From NCBI GenBank assembly GCA_947494705.1, contig CANLVN010000004.1, positions 86,562-150,561 of the forward strand: 64,000 bases of DNA. The letters are read 5' to 3'. Below the pieces are notes generated by a model. The model was not told the origin of the DNA. It did not search any database and saw nothing but the letters and a program-made list of their open reading frames with translations. This DNA comes from an uncultured Erythrobacter sp. GTDB lineage: Bacteria; Pseudomonadota; Alphaproteobacteria; Sphingomonadales; Sphingomonadaceae. The position numbers and the translations under genes were made by a program. Below are positions 44,570 to 54,527 of this stretch, in pieces (the first letter of the stretch is position 1; each line of letters begins with the position of its first letter).

Positions 44570-45544
44570 GTGGGGGCACCCGGTCGATCATTGTTTCTCT
44601 TAGCGGGCATGACCGCCGCGATTGCTCTCGCCATGGCACCCGCGAGCGCACACGGCGTGGTCGAGGACAGCTTCTTGCAGCCCATGGGACCTGTCGCCGC
44701 GGAGCAGTCGAAACACCTTTTGCGGGTCATCGGCATCACCATGATCGTGATCCTGCCGGTGCTGATCGGCGTGCCGCTGATCCTTTGGCGGTATCGCTAT
44801 CGCAAACCACGCGGCGCATATTCGCCCGAATGGGAATATTCCGAAAAGCTGGAATACGCCCTGTGGGGCGTTCCGGTGTTGATCGTCATCGTGCTGGCCG
44901 GCTGGCTTTGGCACTCGACAGCGAAACTCGATCCCTACCAACAACTCGGGCCGGACCCGTTGCAGGTGCAGGCCATCGGCCTCGATTGGAAATGGGTGTT
45001 CATCTATCCCGAGCAAGGGATTGCCACAGTCGATGAACTGGCCATCCCTGTCGGGCGTCCGGTGCAGCTGATGCTGACGACCGATACTGTCATGCAGAGC
45101 ATGCTTATCGCGCCGCTCACCGGGCAAATATATGCCATGCCCGGAATGAGCACCCAGCTGAATTTCTCCGCCAGCCGAGCGGGCACGGCCGAGGGGGAGA
45201 ATACCCAATTCAACGGAAGCGGTTTCGGTCGACAGAAATTCAAGGTGCGCGCACTAGATCCAGATGAGTTTGATCGCTGGCTGGACGGTCCCGATAGCGG
45301 TCTTACGCTCGATGAAGCGACCTATGCGACGTTGCGCAGGCAATCGGTCCTGGCGGATGCAAAAAGCGATCTGGGGCTCGAGCGCTCAACCGGCCCGCTG
45401 GTCATGAGCCTGGGCGCACGCGATGTGTTTGACCGGGTTATCGGCAAATACCACCGGACCGGCAACGGCGAGAATGCTGCGGACGCCGAAGCCTGGGGAG
45501 GCATTGGTCTGCCCGCTCCCGCCAAGCAGGAGAGTGGGCAATGA
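44570..45544 (+). CDS. cyoA: CyoA, cytochrome bo3 ubiquinol oxidase subunit II
   Basis: A 324-residue subunit II. After an N-terminal signal or first helix (about 5-25) come two membrane helices (about 47-70 and 91-112) and a cupredoxin domain containing LDWKWVFIYPEQGIATV, TLTTDTVMQSMLI-like strands and IYAMPGMSTQLN. The Cys ligands of the CuA centre are absent, which separates quinol oxidases from cytochrome c oxidases. The start is GTG at 44570. It begins the four-gene cyo operon. Confidence 0.93.
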   Translation: MGAPGRSLFLLAGMTAAIALAMAPASAHGVVEDSFLQPMGPVAAEQSKHLLRVIGITMIVILPVLIGVPLILWRYRYRKPRGAYSPEWEYSEKLEYALWGVPVLIVIVLAGWLWHSTAKLDPYQQLGPDPLQVQAIGLDWKWVFIYPEQGIATVDELAIPVGRPVQLMLTTDTVMQSMLIAPLTGQIYAMPGMSTQLNFSASRAGTAEGENTQFNGSGFGRQKFKVRALDPDEFDRWLDGPDSGLTLDEATYATLRRQSVLADAKSDLGLERSTGPLVMSLGARDVFDRVIGKYHRTGNGENAADAEAWGGIGLPAPAKQESGQ

Positions 45545-47646
45545 GCGGCCAATCCAGTCCAACTTTCGGCAATCTCGACTGGGAAGTCACACCCTACACC
45601 GACCTGCTGGAACACGTGAACAGCAGCACGATCATTGGCGCGGGCGCGGCGAGCGTGCTGGTCCTGGGTGCATTCGCAGGCATTGCCTTGCTGACCTATA
45701 TGCGCTGGTGGAAACCGCTTTTCCGCGACTGGCTGACATCTGCGGATGCCAAGAAAATCGGCATCATGTACATCGCGCTGGCGCTGGTGATGATGGCGCG
45801 CGGGATCATTGAGGGCCTCGTCATGCGCGCCCATCAGGCGACCGCTCTGGGTGCGCTGGACAAAGCGGAGACCGGGCTGGTCGCGCCCGATCATTTTGCG
45901 CAGCTGTTTTCTACGCATGGCACGATCATGATCTTCTTCGTCGCCATGCCCTTGCTGATCGGGCTCATCAACTTTGTCCTGCCCCAGCAACTGGGCGCTC
46001 GCGACATGGCGTTTCCGGTGCTCAATCAGGTCAGTCTCGGCCTGACGGCAGCGGGTGCCGGGCTGGTCATGGTCTCCTTGCTCATTGGCGATTTCGGAAC
46101 AGGCGGCTGGACCATGTATCCGCCTTACACTGGCCTCGATTACAGCCCCGGCGAAGGCGTCGATTACTGGCTCTGGGCAATCCTCATTTCGGGCGTCGGT
46201 TCGACGCTGACGGGCATGAACTTCGCCGTCACCATTTTCAAAAGCCGCGCACCGGGGATGCATTTGATGCGGATGCCGCTGTTCTGCTGGACCAGCCTTT
46301 GCGTCGCCATCATGCTGATCTACGCCATGCCCGCGCTGACCGTGTCGAGCGCAATGCTGGCTTTGGACCGCTATGCGGGCTTCCACTTTTTCACGAATGC
46401 TTCCGGCGGCAACATGATGAATTACGCCAACATCTTCTGGATGTTCGGCCACCCCGAAGTGTATATTCTGATCCTGCCCGCCTTCGGCGTCTTTTCCGAA
46501 ATCAGCTCCACCTATTCCGGCAAACGGCTGTACGGATACACCTCGCTCGTCATAGCCAGCATGAGCATTGCGGTCGTCAGCTTCATGGTCTGGCTCCACC
46601 ACTTTTTCACCATGGGGCAAAGCGCAGGCGTCAACATCGCCTTTGGTATCGCCACAATGATCATCGGCATTCCCACCGGCGTGAAGATCTACGACTGGAT
46701 GGCAACGATGTGGCGCGGACGCGTGCGGATCACCGCCCCGGTCGTGTACCTTGTCGGCTTTTTCCTCCTGTTCGTGATCGGCGGATTGTCCGGCATCATC
46801 CTCGCCAATCCTTCGATCGACTACCAGGTGCACAACACGACATTTCTCGTCGCTCATTTTCACAACGTCATCATTCCGGGCGTGCTCTACGGAATGCTGG
46901 CCGGGGTTCACTACTGGTTTCCCAAGGCATTCGGTTTCCGGCTCGACGAGAGCTGGGGGCGGCGCACGGCGTTGTTGTTTGTCGGCGGGTTCATCTTCAC
47001 GTTCATGCCGCTCTACGTGCTCGGGCTGATGGGTTTGCCGCGGCGTTCGCCGACGTTCCAGGACCCGGATTTTCTCCCATGGATGTATATCGCGTCGTTT
47101 GGCGCGGTGTTGATGCTGGCGGCCCTGTTCTGCCTCCTGTGGACCTTTTGGAAGAGTTATCGTCACCGTATGTCCCTTTCGGTGCCCGGTGGCGACCCCT
47201 GGAACGGCTCAAGCCTCGAATGGTCGACCCCCGCGCCCGTGCCCGAATGGACTTTTGCATCCATCCCGAAGGTGCAGGCGCGCGGAGATTGGGGCGAAAC
47301 CAAGCGCGCTGGCGATCCGTGGAGGGCGCCCGATAGCTATGCCGATATTGAGATGCCCGCCAATACCGCTCACGGCCTGATAATTGCCGGGATGGCCTTT
47401 GCCTTAGGTTTCGCGATGGTGTGGCATATCTGGTGGCTTGCGGCGCTCAGCTTCTTCGCCATCACCGCGGCCCTGATTTGGCGCGGTATGCGCGTGATCG
47501 AACCCAGGATCATCCCCGCTCGCCAAGTGGAAGAAGAAGACCGCCGTTTCCGCGAATACGTGGCCGGTGCGACGCCGATCACTCGCGCCGATGAAGAAAG
47601 CGAACGCAATCGCGGTGTGCCAGACTGTTCGGAGTTCGCGGGGTGA
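45541..47646 (+). CDS. cyoB: CyoB, cytochrome bo3 ubiquinol oxidase subunit I
   Basis: A 701-residue haem-copper oxidase subunit with about 15 hydrophobic segments. STHGTIMIFFVAMPLLIG has the low-spin haem His; WMFGHPEVYILILPAFG has the CuB His with the cross-linked Tyr region, and WLHHFFTMG has the other two CuB His; LVAHFHNVIIPGVLYG holds the haem ligands of the active site. It reduces O2 with electrons from ubiquinol and pumps protons. The ATG overlaps the cyoA stop by four bases. Confidence 0.96.
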   Translation: MSGQSSPTFGNLDWEVTPYTDLLEHVNSSTIIGAGAASVLVLGAFAGIALLTYMRWWKPLFRDWLTSADAKKIGIMYIALALVMMARGIIEGLVMRAHQATALGALDKAETGLVAPDHFAQLFSTHGTIMIFFVAMPLLIGLINFVLPQQLGARDMAFPVLNQVSLGLTAAGAGLVMVSLLIGDFGTGGWTMYPPYTGLDYSPGEGVDYWLWAILISGVGSTLTGMNFAVTIFKSRAPGMHLMRMPLFCWTSLCVAIMLIYAMPALTVSSAMLALDRYAGFHFFTNASGGNMMNYANIFWMFGHPEVYILILPAFGVFSEISSTYSGKRLYGYTSLVIASMSIAVVSFMVWLHHFFTMGQSAGVNIAFGIATMIIGIPTGVKIYDWMATMWRGRVRITAPVVYLVGFFLLFVIGGLSGIILANPSIDYQVHNTTFLVAHFHNVIIPGVLYGMLAGVHYWFPKAFGFRLDESWGRRTALLFVGGFIFTFMPLYVLGLMGLPRRSPTFQDPDFLPWMYIASFGAVLMLAALFCLLWTFWKSYRHRMSLSVPGGDPWNGSSLEWSTPAPVPEWTFASIPKVQARGDWGETKRAGDPWRAPDSYADIEMPANTAHGLIIAGMAFALGFAMVWHIWWLAALSFFAITAALIWRGMRVIEPRIIPARQVEEEDRRFREYVAGATPITRADEESERNRGVPDCSEFAG

Positions 47647-48272
47647 GCAGCAATAACGGCCTTTATCCCGGATTGAACCTTGGCAGCGTACACGACGAAG
47701 CCCATCAGCAGGCAGAGGCGACCGTCTTTGGTTTCTGGGTCTTCCTGATGAGCGACCTCATCATCTTCGGCATCCTCTTCGCCTCTTATGCCTCCTACCT
47801 CAATCCAATAGGCATGGCGGGCGCGCCCGGTCCGCAGGCACTTTTCAACCTGAAGAGCGTCGCGATCCAGACTGCCTTTCTGCTGTTTGGCGGCGTGGCC
47901 TATGCGGGCGTCTCGCTTTCGATGAAGTACGATCACGGCGCCAAGAAATTGATCGGCTGGCTGCTGATCTGCGCTTTGCTGGGCGGCGGCTTTCTGTTTT
48001 TTGAGATCAGCGATTTTATCGATCAGGCCGCCAAAGGTGGAAAGCCGCAAGCGAGCGGCTGGCTAAGCTCTTACTGGTTGCTGGTTGGACTGCACGGATT
48101 TCACGTCTTTTCCGGCATAGTATGGATCCTCGCCATGGTGGGGCAGATTTTGACCCGTGGAGTTGATGACGTCGTGAAAGTCCGGCTGTCGATGCTGGGC
48201 GTGTTCTGGCACTTTCTCGACCTGATCTGGGTCGGCATCTTCTCATTCGTATTCCTGGTGCCCCTCGCATGA
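47643..48272 (+). CDS. cyoC: CyoC, cytochrome bo3 ubiquinol oxidase subunit III
   Basis: A 209-residue five-helix subunit III. TVFGFWVFLMSDLIIFGILF and LLVGLHGFHVFSGIVWIL then VFWHFLDLIWVGIF are the conserved COX3/CyoC segments. The start is GTG at 47643, overlapping cyoB by four bases (GTGA). It supports stability of the oxidase and lipid/oxygen access. Confidence 0.95.
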   Translation: MSSNNGLYPGLNLGSVHDEAHQQAEATVFGFWVFLMSDLIIFGILFASYASYLNPIGMAGAPGPQALFNLKSVAIQTAFLLFGGVAYAGVSLSMKYDHGAKKLIGWLLICALLGGGFLFFEISDFIDQAAKGGKPQASGWLSSYWLLVGLHGFHVFSGIVWILAMVGQILTRGVDDVVKVRLSMLGVFWHFLDLIWVGIFSFVFLVPLA

Positions 48273-48655
48273 CCCGTCCCAACACCGGAGAACTTCAACC
48301 CGAAGAGGCCCCCGGAGCCGAATTGAAATCCTATGCCGTTGGCTTGCTCGTCAGCTTTCTGCTTTCTGCCGGCGCGTTTGCAGCCGCGTTTTCCGAACTT
48401 CCAACAAACTGGAAGGTGATCATCATCTGTCTGGCGGCCTTGCTGCAGATTATGGCTCATCTGCGCAATTTCCTGCATCTTAACTTTTCAGGAGGTCAAT
48501 CTCGTGAGGACTTGCTGCTGGTAATGTTCTCTGTTTGCCTTCTGGTGATTATGGCAGGCGGCACCTGGTACATCATGTCCGACCTCAGCGGACGGATGCA
48601 TCAGAACGGCGCAGATCACGCTATGGAACGCCCGGCCGCAAGCCAAGGCCTCTGA
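48269..48655 (+). CDS. cyoD: CyoD, cytochrome bo3 ubiquinol oxidase subunit IV
   Basis: A 128-residue protein with three helices (about 25-45, 50-70 and 82-105), the size and topology of CyoD. AALLQIMAHLRNFLHL and GTWYIMSDLSGRM fit the family. It assists assembly of the bo3 oxidase. No cyoE (haem O synthase) follows in this operon; the next gene lies on the opposite strand. Confidence 0.92.
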   Translation: MTRPNTGELQPEEAPGAELKSYAVGLLVSFLLSAGAFAAAFSELPTNWKVIIICLAALLQIMAHLRNFLHLNFSGGQSREDLLLVMFSVCLLVIMAGGTWYIMSDLSGRMHQNGADHAMERPAASQGL

Positions 48656-48676
48656 CACGTGGGTCAGAAAGCGGGT

Positions 48677-50656
48677 TTATTCTGATCCAACCGTTTCCGC
48701 AGGCGCTTCATATTGAAGCGTCTCGTCCACATTGCTGCGAGTATAGGCGTGATAGGTGCTTCTCGTGTCGGCATATATGCGCTGAGCGATTGGCTTGCCC
48801 CAATCAGTTTCGTTGAGCGCGCTGAACAAGGGGCTGACGAACTTGTTGCGTCCCACCCTCGCCAGAAACCGTTCGGCTTGAGGGACGGCGGGATCGTATT
48901 CATTGCGTAGCGCCGCCTCCAGCCACAAGAACAACACTTCGTTATTCTCAGCTTGCGAGAGCCCCAAGGTGGCGTCCAGAGCTGCCAGCTGCTCGCCGGA
49001 CAATTCTTCAGGGAGTTCCTCAAGGAAACGTTGCTGCTCTGCCGCGGTCCAGCCGCGCCACGCATCGATCTCGGGCAGCGTTGATCCGTTCGCGTAATCT
49101 GCAACCGCGTCGTCCACTTCGGCAAAAGCGCTGGCGTCAGGCTTCCAGGCGTTTTCCGGCAGTCCCGTGCCGTAAACCCATTCGTCCAACATCAAGCGAC
49201 TTTCGAGGTCGGTATCACCGTCGATAAGCTTATTGCGCAGATCAGCGAGGAACATCTCGGATGTCACCGGCTCGAATGCGTGATTGTCAAACCACTGGGT
49301 CAGCCAGGCATCAAACTTTTCACGTCCGACCATATTCTCGACCGTGCGCAGGAACACTGTCCCCTTGTCGTATATTGCAAAACCCTCCGTATCGAACGGG
49401 CTTATTGTATCGGGCGAGCGCATGGCTGTGGCGGGGTTGTCTGCACCGACATCATTGATGCCATCGACCAGCCCCGCATAGCTGAGAGCGTATTCTTGTT
49501 CGGCACGTTGCTTGCCATAGACTTCCTCGACGATGCGGTTCTCGATATAGGAGGTGACGCCTTCGTTCAGCCATCCGTCGCGCCAGCTCGCATAGGTGGT
49601 CAGATTTCCCGACCAACTGTGTGCCAATTCATGCGCAACCAGTCCGTTGTTCGAGCGGTCGCCCGCAATGAACGTCGGTGTGAGAAAGGTCATCACCGGG
49701 TTTTCCATACCGCCATAGGGGAAGGCAGGCGGTAGGACGATCATGTCATAGCGGCCCCAGCGATAGTCTCCGAACAGTGCAATCCCGGCGTCGATCATCT
49801 CCTCGGTATCGCCAACTTCTTGGGCGGCAGCTTCGATGACTTCGGGTTCGGCCCAGACCCCCGAACGCTTGCCAAGCTCGCGAAACTCGATGTTACCCGC
49901 TGCAATGGCAATCAAATAAGGCGGGACCGGGTTGTCCATGACGAAGCGAAAATCGCGGCGATTTTCGCCTTCTGGTTCTGGCTCGCCCTGAAGCACACCG
50001 CTCATGACGACATTCAGAGGTTCGGGTGCTGAAATGGTCGCTCGCCAAGTCTGCCGGATTCCGGGGCTGTCTTGGGTGGGGATCCAGGTGCGGTTATTGA
50101 TCGCCTGCCCTTGGCTGAAGAGGAAAGGATACTCGCCTCCTGCCGTCTGCTCGGGGCTTAACCACTGCAGGGCCTCGGCCCCCGGAGCAGACAAATATTC
50201 GATTACTATGCGGTGTGTTGGAGCAATTTCGTCCTCTGCGAGTTCGACCCCACGTTCCAGATTTTGAGCCGGAAGCTGGATGGTCAAAGGTTCGCCTTTG
50301 CCCTCAACCGCCTCGCCAAGGTTGAAATCCAGAGCATTGCCAGCCTCATCGGTGACCGCAGAGATACGTAGACCATTGGAGTCGAGTATAATCTCGCTTG
50401 CCTCATCCGCCGCCAGTACATCTAGAGTGGCCGTTCCTCCGATAGTCTTCGCATCGAAATCCATGACCAGATCCAGGTCGAGATGCGTGACACGTGCCTC
50501 TTGCGGCTTTGCAAAAGTCTGGTCGTCAAACGCTTCTTCACTTGTCAGGATTGGCGCAATTTCGCTCCGTTGAGCCGTTTCCCCCGATGTTAGGCTGCCG
50601 CAGCCGGCAAGCAGAAACAGAAACGGTAGCATCAGAAAAGAGACGTAAGCGCGCAT
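48677..50656 (-). CDS. Lipoprotein M1-family aminopeptidase
   Basis: A 659-residue zinc aminopeptidase. The N-terminus MRAYVSFLMLPFLFLLAGC has a lipobox (LAGC), so it should be lipid-anchored in the envelope. YGGMENPVMTFL and HELAHSWSGNL then NEGVTSYIENRIVEE supply the exopeptidase and zinc motifs. A C-terminal leukotriene-A4-hydrolase-like helical domain follows. The ATG at 50656 is preferred to one at 50761, which gives a non-signal extension. It converges with cyoD. Confidence 0.93.
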   Translation of the reverse strand: MRAYVSFLMLPFLFLLAGCGSLTSGETAQRSEIAPILTSEEAFDDQTFAKPQEARVTHLDLDLVMDFDAKTIGGTATLDVLAADEASEIILDSNGLRISAVTDEAGNALDFNLGEAVEGKGEPLTIQLPAQNLERGVELAEDEIAPTHRIVIEYLSAPGAEALQWLSPEQTAGGEYPFLFSQGQAINNRTWIPTQDSPGIRQTWRATISAPEPLNVVMSGVLQGEPEPEGENRRDFRFVMDNPVPPYLIAIAAGNIEFRELGKRSGVWAEPEVIEAAAQEVGDTEEMIDAGIALFGDYRWGRYDMIVLPPAFPYGGMENPVMTFLTPTFIAGDRSNNGLVAHELAHSWSGNLTTYASWRDGWLNEGVTSYIENRIVEEVYGKQRAEQEYALSYAGLVDGINDVGADNPATAMRSPDTISPFDTEGFAIYDKGTVFLRTVENMVGREKFDAWLTQWFDNHAFEPVTSEMFLADLRNKLIDGDTDLESRLMLDEWVYGTGLPENAWKPDASAFAEVDDAVADYANGSTLPEIDAWRGWTAAEQQRFLEELPEELSGEQLAALDATLGLSQAENNEVLFLWLEAALRNEYDPAVPQAERFLARVGRNKFVSPLFSALNETDWGKPIAQRIYADTRSTYHAYTRSNVDETLQYEAPAETVGSE

Positions 50657-50824
50657 CGCGGGATCCTCAAAAAAGCACATGGGTGAATTGCACAATCCGG
50701 GACGGCTTGCCAGCCAATGACCTGACAAACTTTCCCAATCAGCAATCGATGGATGGGGCACCCAGTCTACTGCCGGGTGCTGCTGGCCTATTGCAGGGGT
50801 AAGATGCCACGCTCCACTGGAGGT

Positions 50825-51475
50825 TTAGGTGCCGTTACCTTGAGCACTATCCAGCTGGGCCGGCACCTGCGCTGCCATCACGATCTCGGAATATTTCGCA
50901 CCGAGGTCGCGCAGGTTCGATCCGTGCAACTCATCGTCGCGGTCGGCGCAGGCGTCAGCGACAGTCATCGGAATGAAGCCATATTGCAGCGCGTCGAGTG
51001 CGCTCGCACGCACGCATCCCGAAGTGGAAAATCCGCCGATGTAGAGTGTGTCGACCCCGCGCTCCTTGAGCCAGCTGTCAAGCTGGGTGCCGAAGAAAGC
51101 GGACGGGTACTGTTTGATGAAAACCGGTTCGTCTTGGGCAGGCTGGAGGCCTTCGGGAAAGGATCCGGCTTCGGTCTCGCCGACGAACAGTTCGAGCGCG
51201 GGCACTTTCCTGAAGAAATGACCGCCATCAGCGCCTCCTTCTTTGTAGCGCACTCCGGTCCAGATCACCGGCAGGCTGCGCGCGCGGAAAGCGGCGGCGA
51301 GGTCAGCCATCCGCTCCAGCGCCGCCTCACCGCTGGGGAGATGGAGCGGCGAGCCCGGTTGGACGTAGGCCCGTACCGGATCGACCAGAAGGAGCGCTGG
51401 TGACGTTCCCGGTTCAAGGCGACCGGCAAATGCGGTGTCCCAATCGGCCACGTCAGATCGCAGCGGATTCGGCAA
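50825..51475 (-). CDS. Isochorismatase-family hydrolase
   Basis: A 216-residue alpha/beta hydrolase of the cysteine hydrolase family. The catalytic triad is visible: Asp in LLLVDPVRAY, Lys in FIKQYPSAFFGT and Cys in GFSTSGCVRASALDAL, which match N-carbamoylsarcosine amidase and maleamate amidohydrolase rather than true isochorismatase. It would hydrolyse an amide or carbamoyl group. Its start overlaps the CoA-transferase gene's 3' end by 23 bases. It is the last gene of the GntR-led operon. Confidence 0.87.
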   Translation of the reverse strand: MPNPLRSDVADWDTAFAGRLEPGTSPALLLVDPVRAYVQPGSPLHLPSGEAALERMADLAAAFRARSLPVIWTGVRYKEGGADGGHFFRKVPALELFVGETEAGSFPEGLQPAQDEPVFIKQYPSAFFGTQLDSWLKERGVDTLYIGGFSTSGCVRASALDALQYGFIPMTVADACADRDDELHGSNLRDLGAKYSEIVMAAQVPAQLDSAQGNGT

Positions 51476-52634
51476 GTTCGGCCAAGTCCGCCTCGCCGAT
51501 CCCCAGCAATTCGGCGAACACCTCCTCGTTATGCTGACCTGGCACAGACGGGGCTGGGCGACGCACGCCAGAAGGGGTGCGTGATAGCTTGGGGAAGGCG
51601 TTCTGCATCTTCAGCTTGCCGTACCGCTCGGTCTCGACCTCGATGATCGCCTCGCGTGCCTTGAAATGCGGGTCCTCGAGCATGTCTGGCGCACGATAGA
51701 CACGTCCTGCCGGAATCGAATGTTCGATCATCAGCGCATCGACTTCCTCGATTGTCAGCGTGGCTGTCCACGCATTGATGAGTTCGTCGAGTTCGGTCTG
51801 GTTTTTGCCGCGCGCGATATGGGTCGCATAGCGCGGATCGTCGGCCAATTCGGGCCGTCCCATTGCCTGCGCCAAACGAGCGAAGATCGCATCCTTGTTT
51901 GCGCCGATCATGAACGGGCCATCCTTGCAGGAATAGACATTGGAGGGCGCGATACCGGGCAGTATCGAGCCTGAACGTTCGCGTATGAAGCCGTTGTGGT
52001 CGTATTCCGGGACGAGCCCCTCCATCACCTGGAGCACGCTTTCATACAGCGCGGTGTCGACCACCTGGCCTTCGCCCGTCTTTTCTCGGTGGTGAAGCGC
52101 GGCAAGGACGCCCATGCAGCCATAGGACGCGCACAGTGTGTCGCCTATGGATATGCCCATGCGCGCAGGGGGGCGGTCGGGATCACCGACAACATAGCGC
52201 CAGCCGCCCATCGCCTCCCCGATACCGCCGAAACCGGCACGATCAGAGTACGGTCCCTCCTGACCATAGCCCGACATGCGTGCGATGATCAGCCCGGGAT
52301 TGTCCTTGTGCAATTCCTCCGGCGACAGCCCCCATTTCTCGAGCGTCCCGGGCTTGAAGTTCTCGATCAGTACGTCCGCCGTGGCGATCAGCTTGCGCGC
52401 GAGTTCCTGGCCTTCGGGGATGCGAAGGTTGCAGGTGACCGAGCGCTTGTTGCGCGCGATCACTTCCCACTGGACCTTCTCTTCGCCCTGTCCCCACAGT
52501 CGCATCGGGTCGCCCGCGCCGGGCGGTTCGACCTTGATAACGTCCGCTCCCATGTCTCCGAGCAATTGCCCGCAGAAAGGGCCAGCGAGAAGCTGCCCCA
52601 TCTCGATCACCCGTATACCTTGAAGCGCGCCCAT
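51453..52634 (-). CDS. CaiB/BaiF-family CoA transferase
   Basis: A 393-residue family III CoA transferase. GIRVIEMGQLLAGPFCGQLL starts the Rossmann-like domain, VKVEPPGAGDPMR follows, and a catalytic Asp lies in SIGDTLCASYG. It shifts CoA between a donor and a carboxylic acid through an enzyme-bound thioester or anhydride. The ATG overlaps the hyuB stop by one base. Between hyuAB and an HMG-CoA-lyase-like gene it probably activates a hydroxy acid before cleavage. Confidence 0.93.
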   Translation of the reverse strand: MGALQGIRVIEMGQLLAGPFCGQLLGDMGADVIKVEPPGAGDPMRLWGQGEEKVQWEVIARNKRSVTCNLRIPEGQELARKLIATADVLIENFKPGTLEKWGLSPEELHKDNPGLIIARMSGYGQEGPYSDRAGFGGIGEAMGGWRYVVGDPDRPPARMGISIGDTLCASYGCMGVLAALHHREKTGEGQVVDTALYESVLQVMEGLVPEYDHNGFIRERSGSILPGIAPSNVYSCKDGPFMIGANKDAIFARLAQAMGRPELADDPRYATHIARGKNQTELDELINAWTATLTIEEVDALMIEHSIPAGRVYRAPDMLEDPHFKAREAIIEVETERYGKLKMQNAFPKLSRTPSGVRRPAPSVPGQHNEEVFAELLGIGEADLAELAESAAI

Positions 52635-54523
52635 TACTCAGCCGCCTCGCGCATGTCGTCGTGCCATTCAGGCTGTATCGGGGCGGGGAGGCCGGTTTCC
52701 TCCTCGCACGCTTCGCGTAGCGCCTCGATCCCGGGGCCATAGTCGAACAGCGGAAGTTCGCCGCGGTCTGCCTTGATCTCGGCGCGAAGAGCGTCGGTTG
52801 CATCGGTGTCGATGACCCCGTCTTCGTCGGCGACAACTCCGTAGGCTTTCGCACCTTCGGGCGTGACCAGACCCTGCCGGATTTCCAGGCCCACCGTTTC
52901 GGGATCGCGTTCAAGCGGGTCGCCCCAGCCGCCTCCGCCCCAGGTGATGAAGTGCAGGAGATCGCCCGCCTTGACCTCGACATCCTCGATCTTGTTGCCG
53001 ACGATTTCGGTTCTGCCATCGGCGCGTTCGAGCACTTTCTTCGCGCGCATCCCCGGATGCCCCCCATTCACACCCCAAGGCGGCACGAACCAGCGATCGT
53101 CATGGATCGCAATCGCTCCATCGGCAAGGAAGCGATAGGTCATGTGGATACCGTTGCCACCGCGATGCAGTCCCGCACCGCCGCTATCCGGCTCGGTCGA
53201 ATACCGCTCGATCCGCAGAGGGAAATACCGCTCGAGGAACTCGTTGGGCACGTTGGTAAAGCCCGGCCATAGCGAATGTCCGTCCGGCCCATCGCCCAGC
53301 GGTCGGCCCGGAATACCGCCGAAGCCGATCTGGAACAGCTGGAACCAGTCGCGGCCACCCTTGCTGGTATCCCAGCCCGAGTAGAAAAGGTGGGGCGAGG
53401 ACGAAAACCCGGCTGCATTGAGAAACTCGGGCGTCCCCTGCCCCAGCAATCCCCCGAGTATATCGAAGATACGGCCCAGCGCGTGGGTGCGACCCGAGAG
53501 CGCGGCGGGGAATTGCGGTTTGAGGAGCGATCCTTCGGGAATGCGGACTTCGATCAGGTCGTAGAAGCCGTCATTGAACATGATCTGGGGGTCGAAGACC
53601 ATGATCATGTAGATGCCGAAGAACATCTTGAACATGTTCTCGTTGAGGTAGAAATTGATCGAAGCGGCGCTCTGCGGATCGGTACCGTCAAAGTCGAGAA
53701 TGACCTTTTCACCCTCACGCCGCATCGTGCATTTGATCTTGTAAGGACCATAACCCTTGCCATCGTCGCAGATGTAATCCTCGAAGCTCTTGGGCTCCTC
53801 GGACACGGCCATCGCGATCAGGGCCTTCATCGCGCGGTGGTTACGTTCGAGCAGTTCCTGCGTTGCGGAAACGTACACGTCGTCGCCGAAACGCTCGGCC
53901 ATTTCGACTACGCGCTTGGCCGCGACACGGCAGCTGGCGATGAGCGCGTTGAGGTCGGCGGCGCACCAGTCCGGCTTGCGGGTCTGGTGCATCACCAGCT
54001 TCATCAGATCGTCATTGTATTCGCCTTTGCGCCAGATCTTGACCGGCGGGATGCGCACGCCTTCCTCGAAGATCGAGGACGCGCCGATGGGCATGGAGCC
54101 GGGGACCATGCCGCCAATATCCGACTGGTGCCCGAACATCGCGGTGTAGGCGATCAGTCGCCCGTCCTTGAAAACCGGAAGCAGCACGAGCCAATCGTTC
54201 GAATGGCTGATTGCGCCTTCGCAGGAATACGGATCGGACAGGAAGATCATGTCCCCGTCCTCTAGCGTATCATTGTAGCCTTTCAGGAAGCCGTCGATGA
54301 AGCTGCCGAACTGGCCCACGATCATCTTGCCCTTGGGGTCCGCAATCAGCGGGAAGGCGTCGCCCTGTTCGCGAATGCCCGGGCTCATCGCGGTGCGCAC
54401 CAGCGTCGCATCCATCTCGATCCGTGCGTTCTTGAGCGCGTTCTCGATGATGTCGAGCGTGACCGGATCGATGGCGACCTTCTCGAAGGGGGTGTCGTTG
54501 GTCTCGATGATTTGTGCGGGCAT
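52634..54523 (-). CDS. hyuB: HyuB, hydantoinase B/oxoprolinase-family subunit
   Basis: A 629-residue B-subunit of the hydantoinase/oxoprolinase family. MSPGIREQGDAFPLI, SDPYSCEGAISHSND, GMVPGSMPIGASSIFEEG and the late GAGLHRGGNGIHMTY are family motifs. With HyuA it does ATP-dependent ring opening (N-methylhydantoin, 5-oxoproline) or, in related acetone and acetophenone carboxylases, carboxylation. Which applies here cannot be decided. It lies 4 bases after hyuA. Confidence 0.93.
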   Translation of the reverse strand: MPAQIIETNDTPFEKVAIDPVTLDIIENALKNARIEMDATLVRTAMSPGIREQGDAFPLIADPKGKMIVGQFGSFIDGFLKGYNDTLEDGDMIFLSDPYSCEGAISHSNDWLVLLPVFKDGRLIAYTAMFGHQSDIGGMVPGSMPIGASSIFEEGVRIPPVKIWRKGEYNDDLMKLVMHQTRKPDWCAADLNALIASCRVAAKRVVEMAERFGDDVYVSATQELLERNHRAMKALIAMAVSEEPKSFEDYICDDGKGYGPYKIKCTMRREGEKVILDFDGTDPQSAASINFYLNENMFKMFFGIYMIMVFDPQIMFNDGFYDLIEVRIPEGSLLKPQFPAALSGRTHALGRIFDILGGLLGQGTPEFLNAAGFSSSPHLFYSGWDTSKGGRDWFQLFQIGFGGIPGRPLGDGPDGHSLWPGFTNVPNEFLERYFPLRIERYSTEPDSGGAGLHRGGNGIHMTYRFLADGAIAIHDDRWFVPPWGVNGGHPGMRAKKVLERADGRTEIVGNKIEDVEVKAGDLLHFITWGGGGWGDPLERDPETVGLEIRQGLVTPEGAKAYGVVADEDGVIDTDATDALRAEIKADRGELPLFDYGPGIEALREACEEETGLPAPIQPEWHDDMREAAE

Positions 54524-54527
54524 GGGC

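Noticed and set aside
45322..47166. 614-residue minus-strand ORF opposite cyoAB
   Set aside because: Very His/Asp/Gln-rich artefact of hydrophobic codons read on the other strand.
44570..48655. Cytochrome c oxidase (aa3 or caa3 type)
   Set aside because: Subunit II lacks the CuA Cys ligands and no cytochrome c domain is fused, so it is a quinol oxidase.
53276..54265. 329-residue plus-strand ORF opposite hyuB
   Set aside because: Antisense shadow; no motif and poor composition for a protein.
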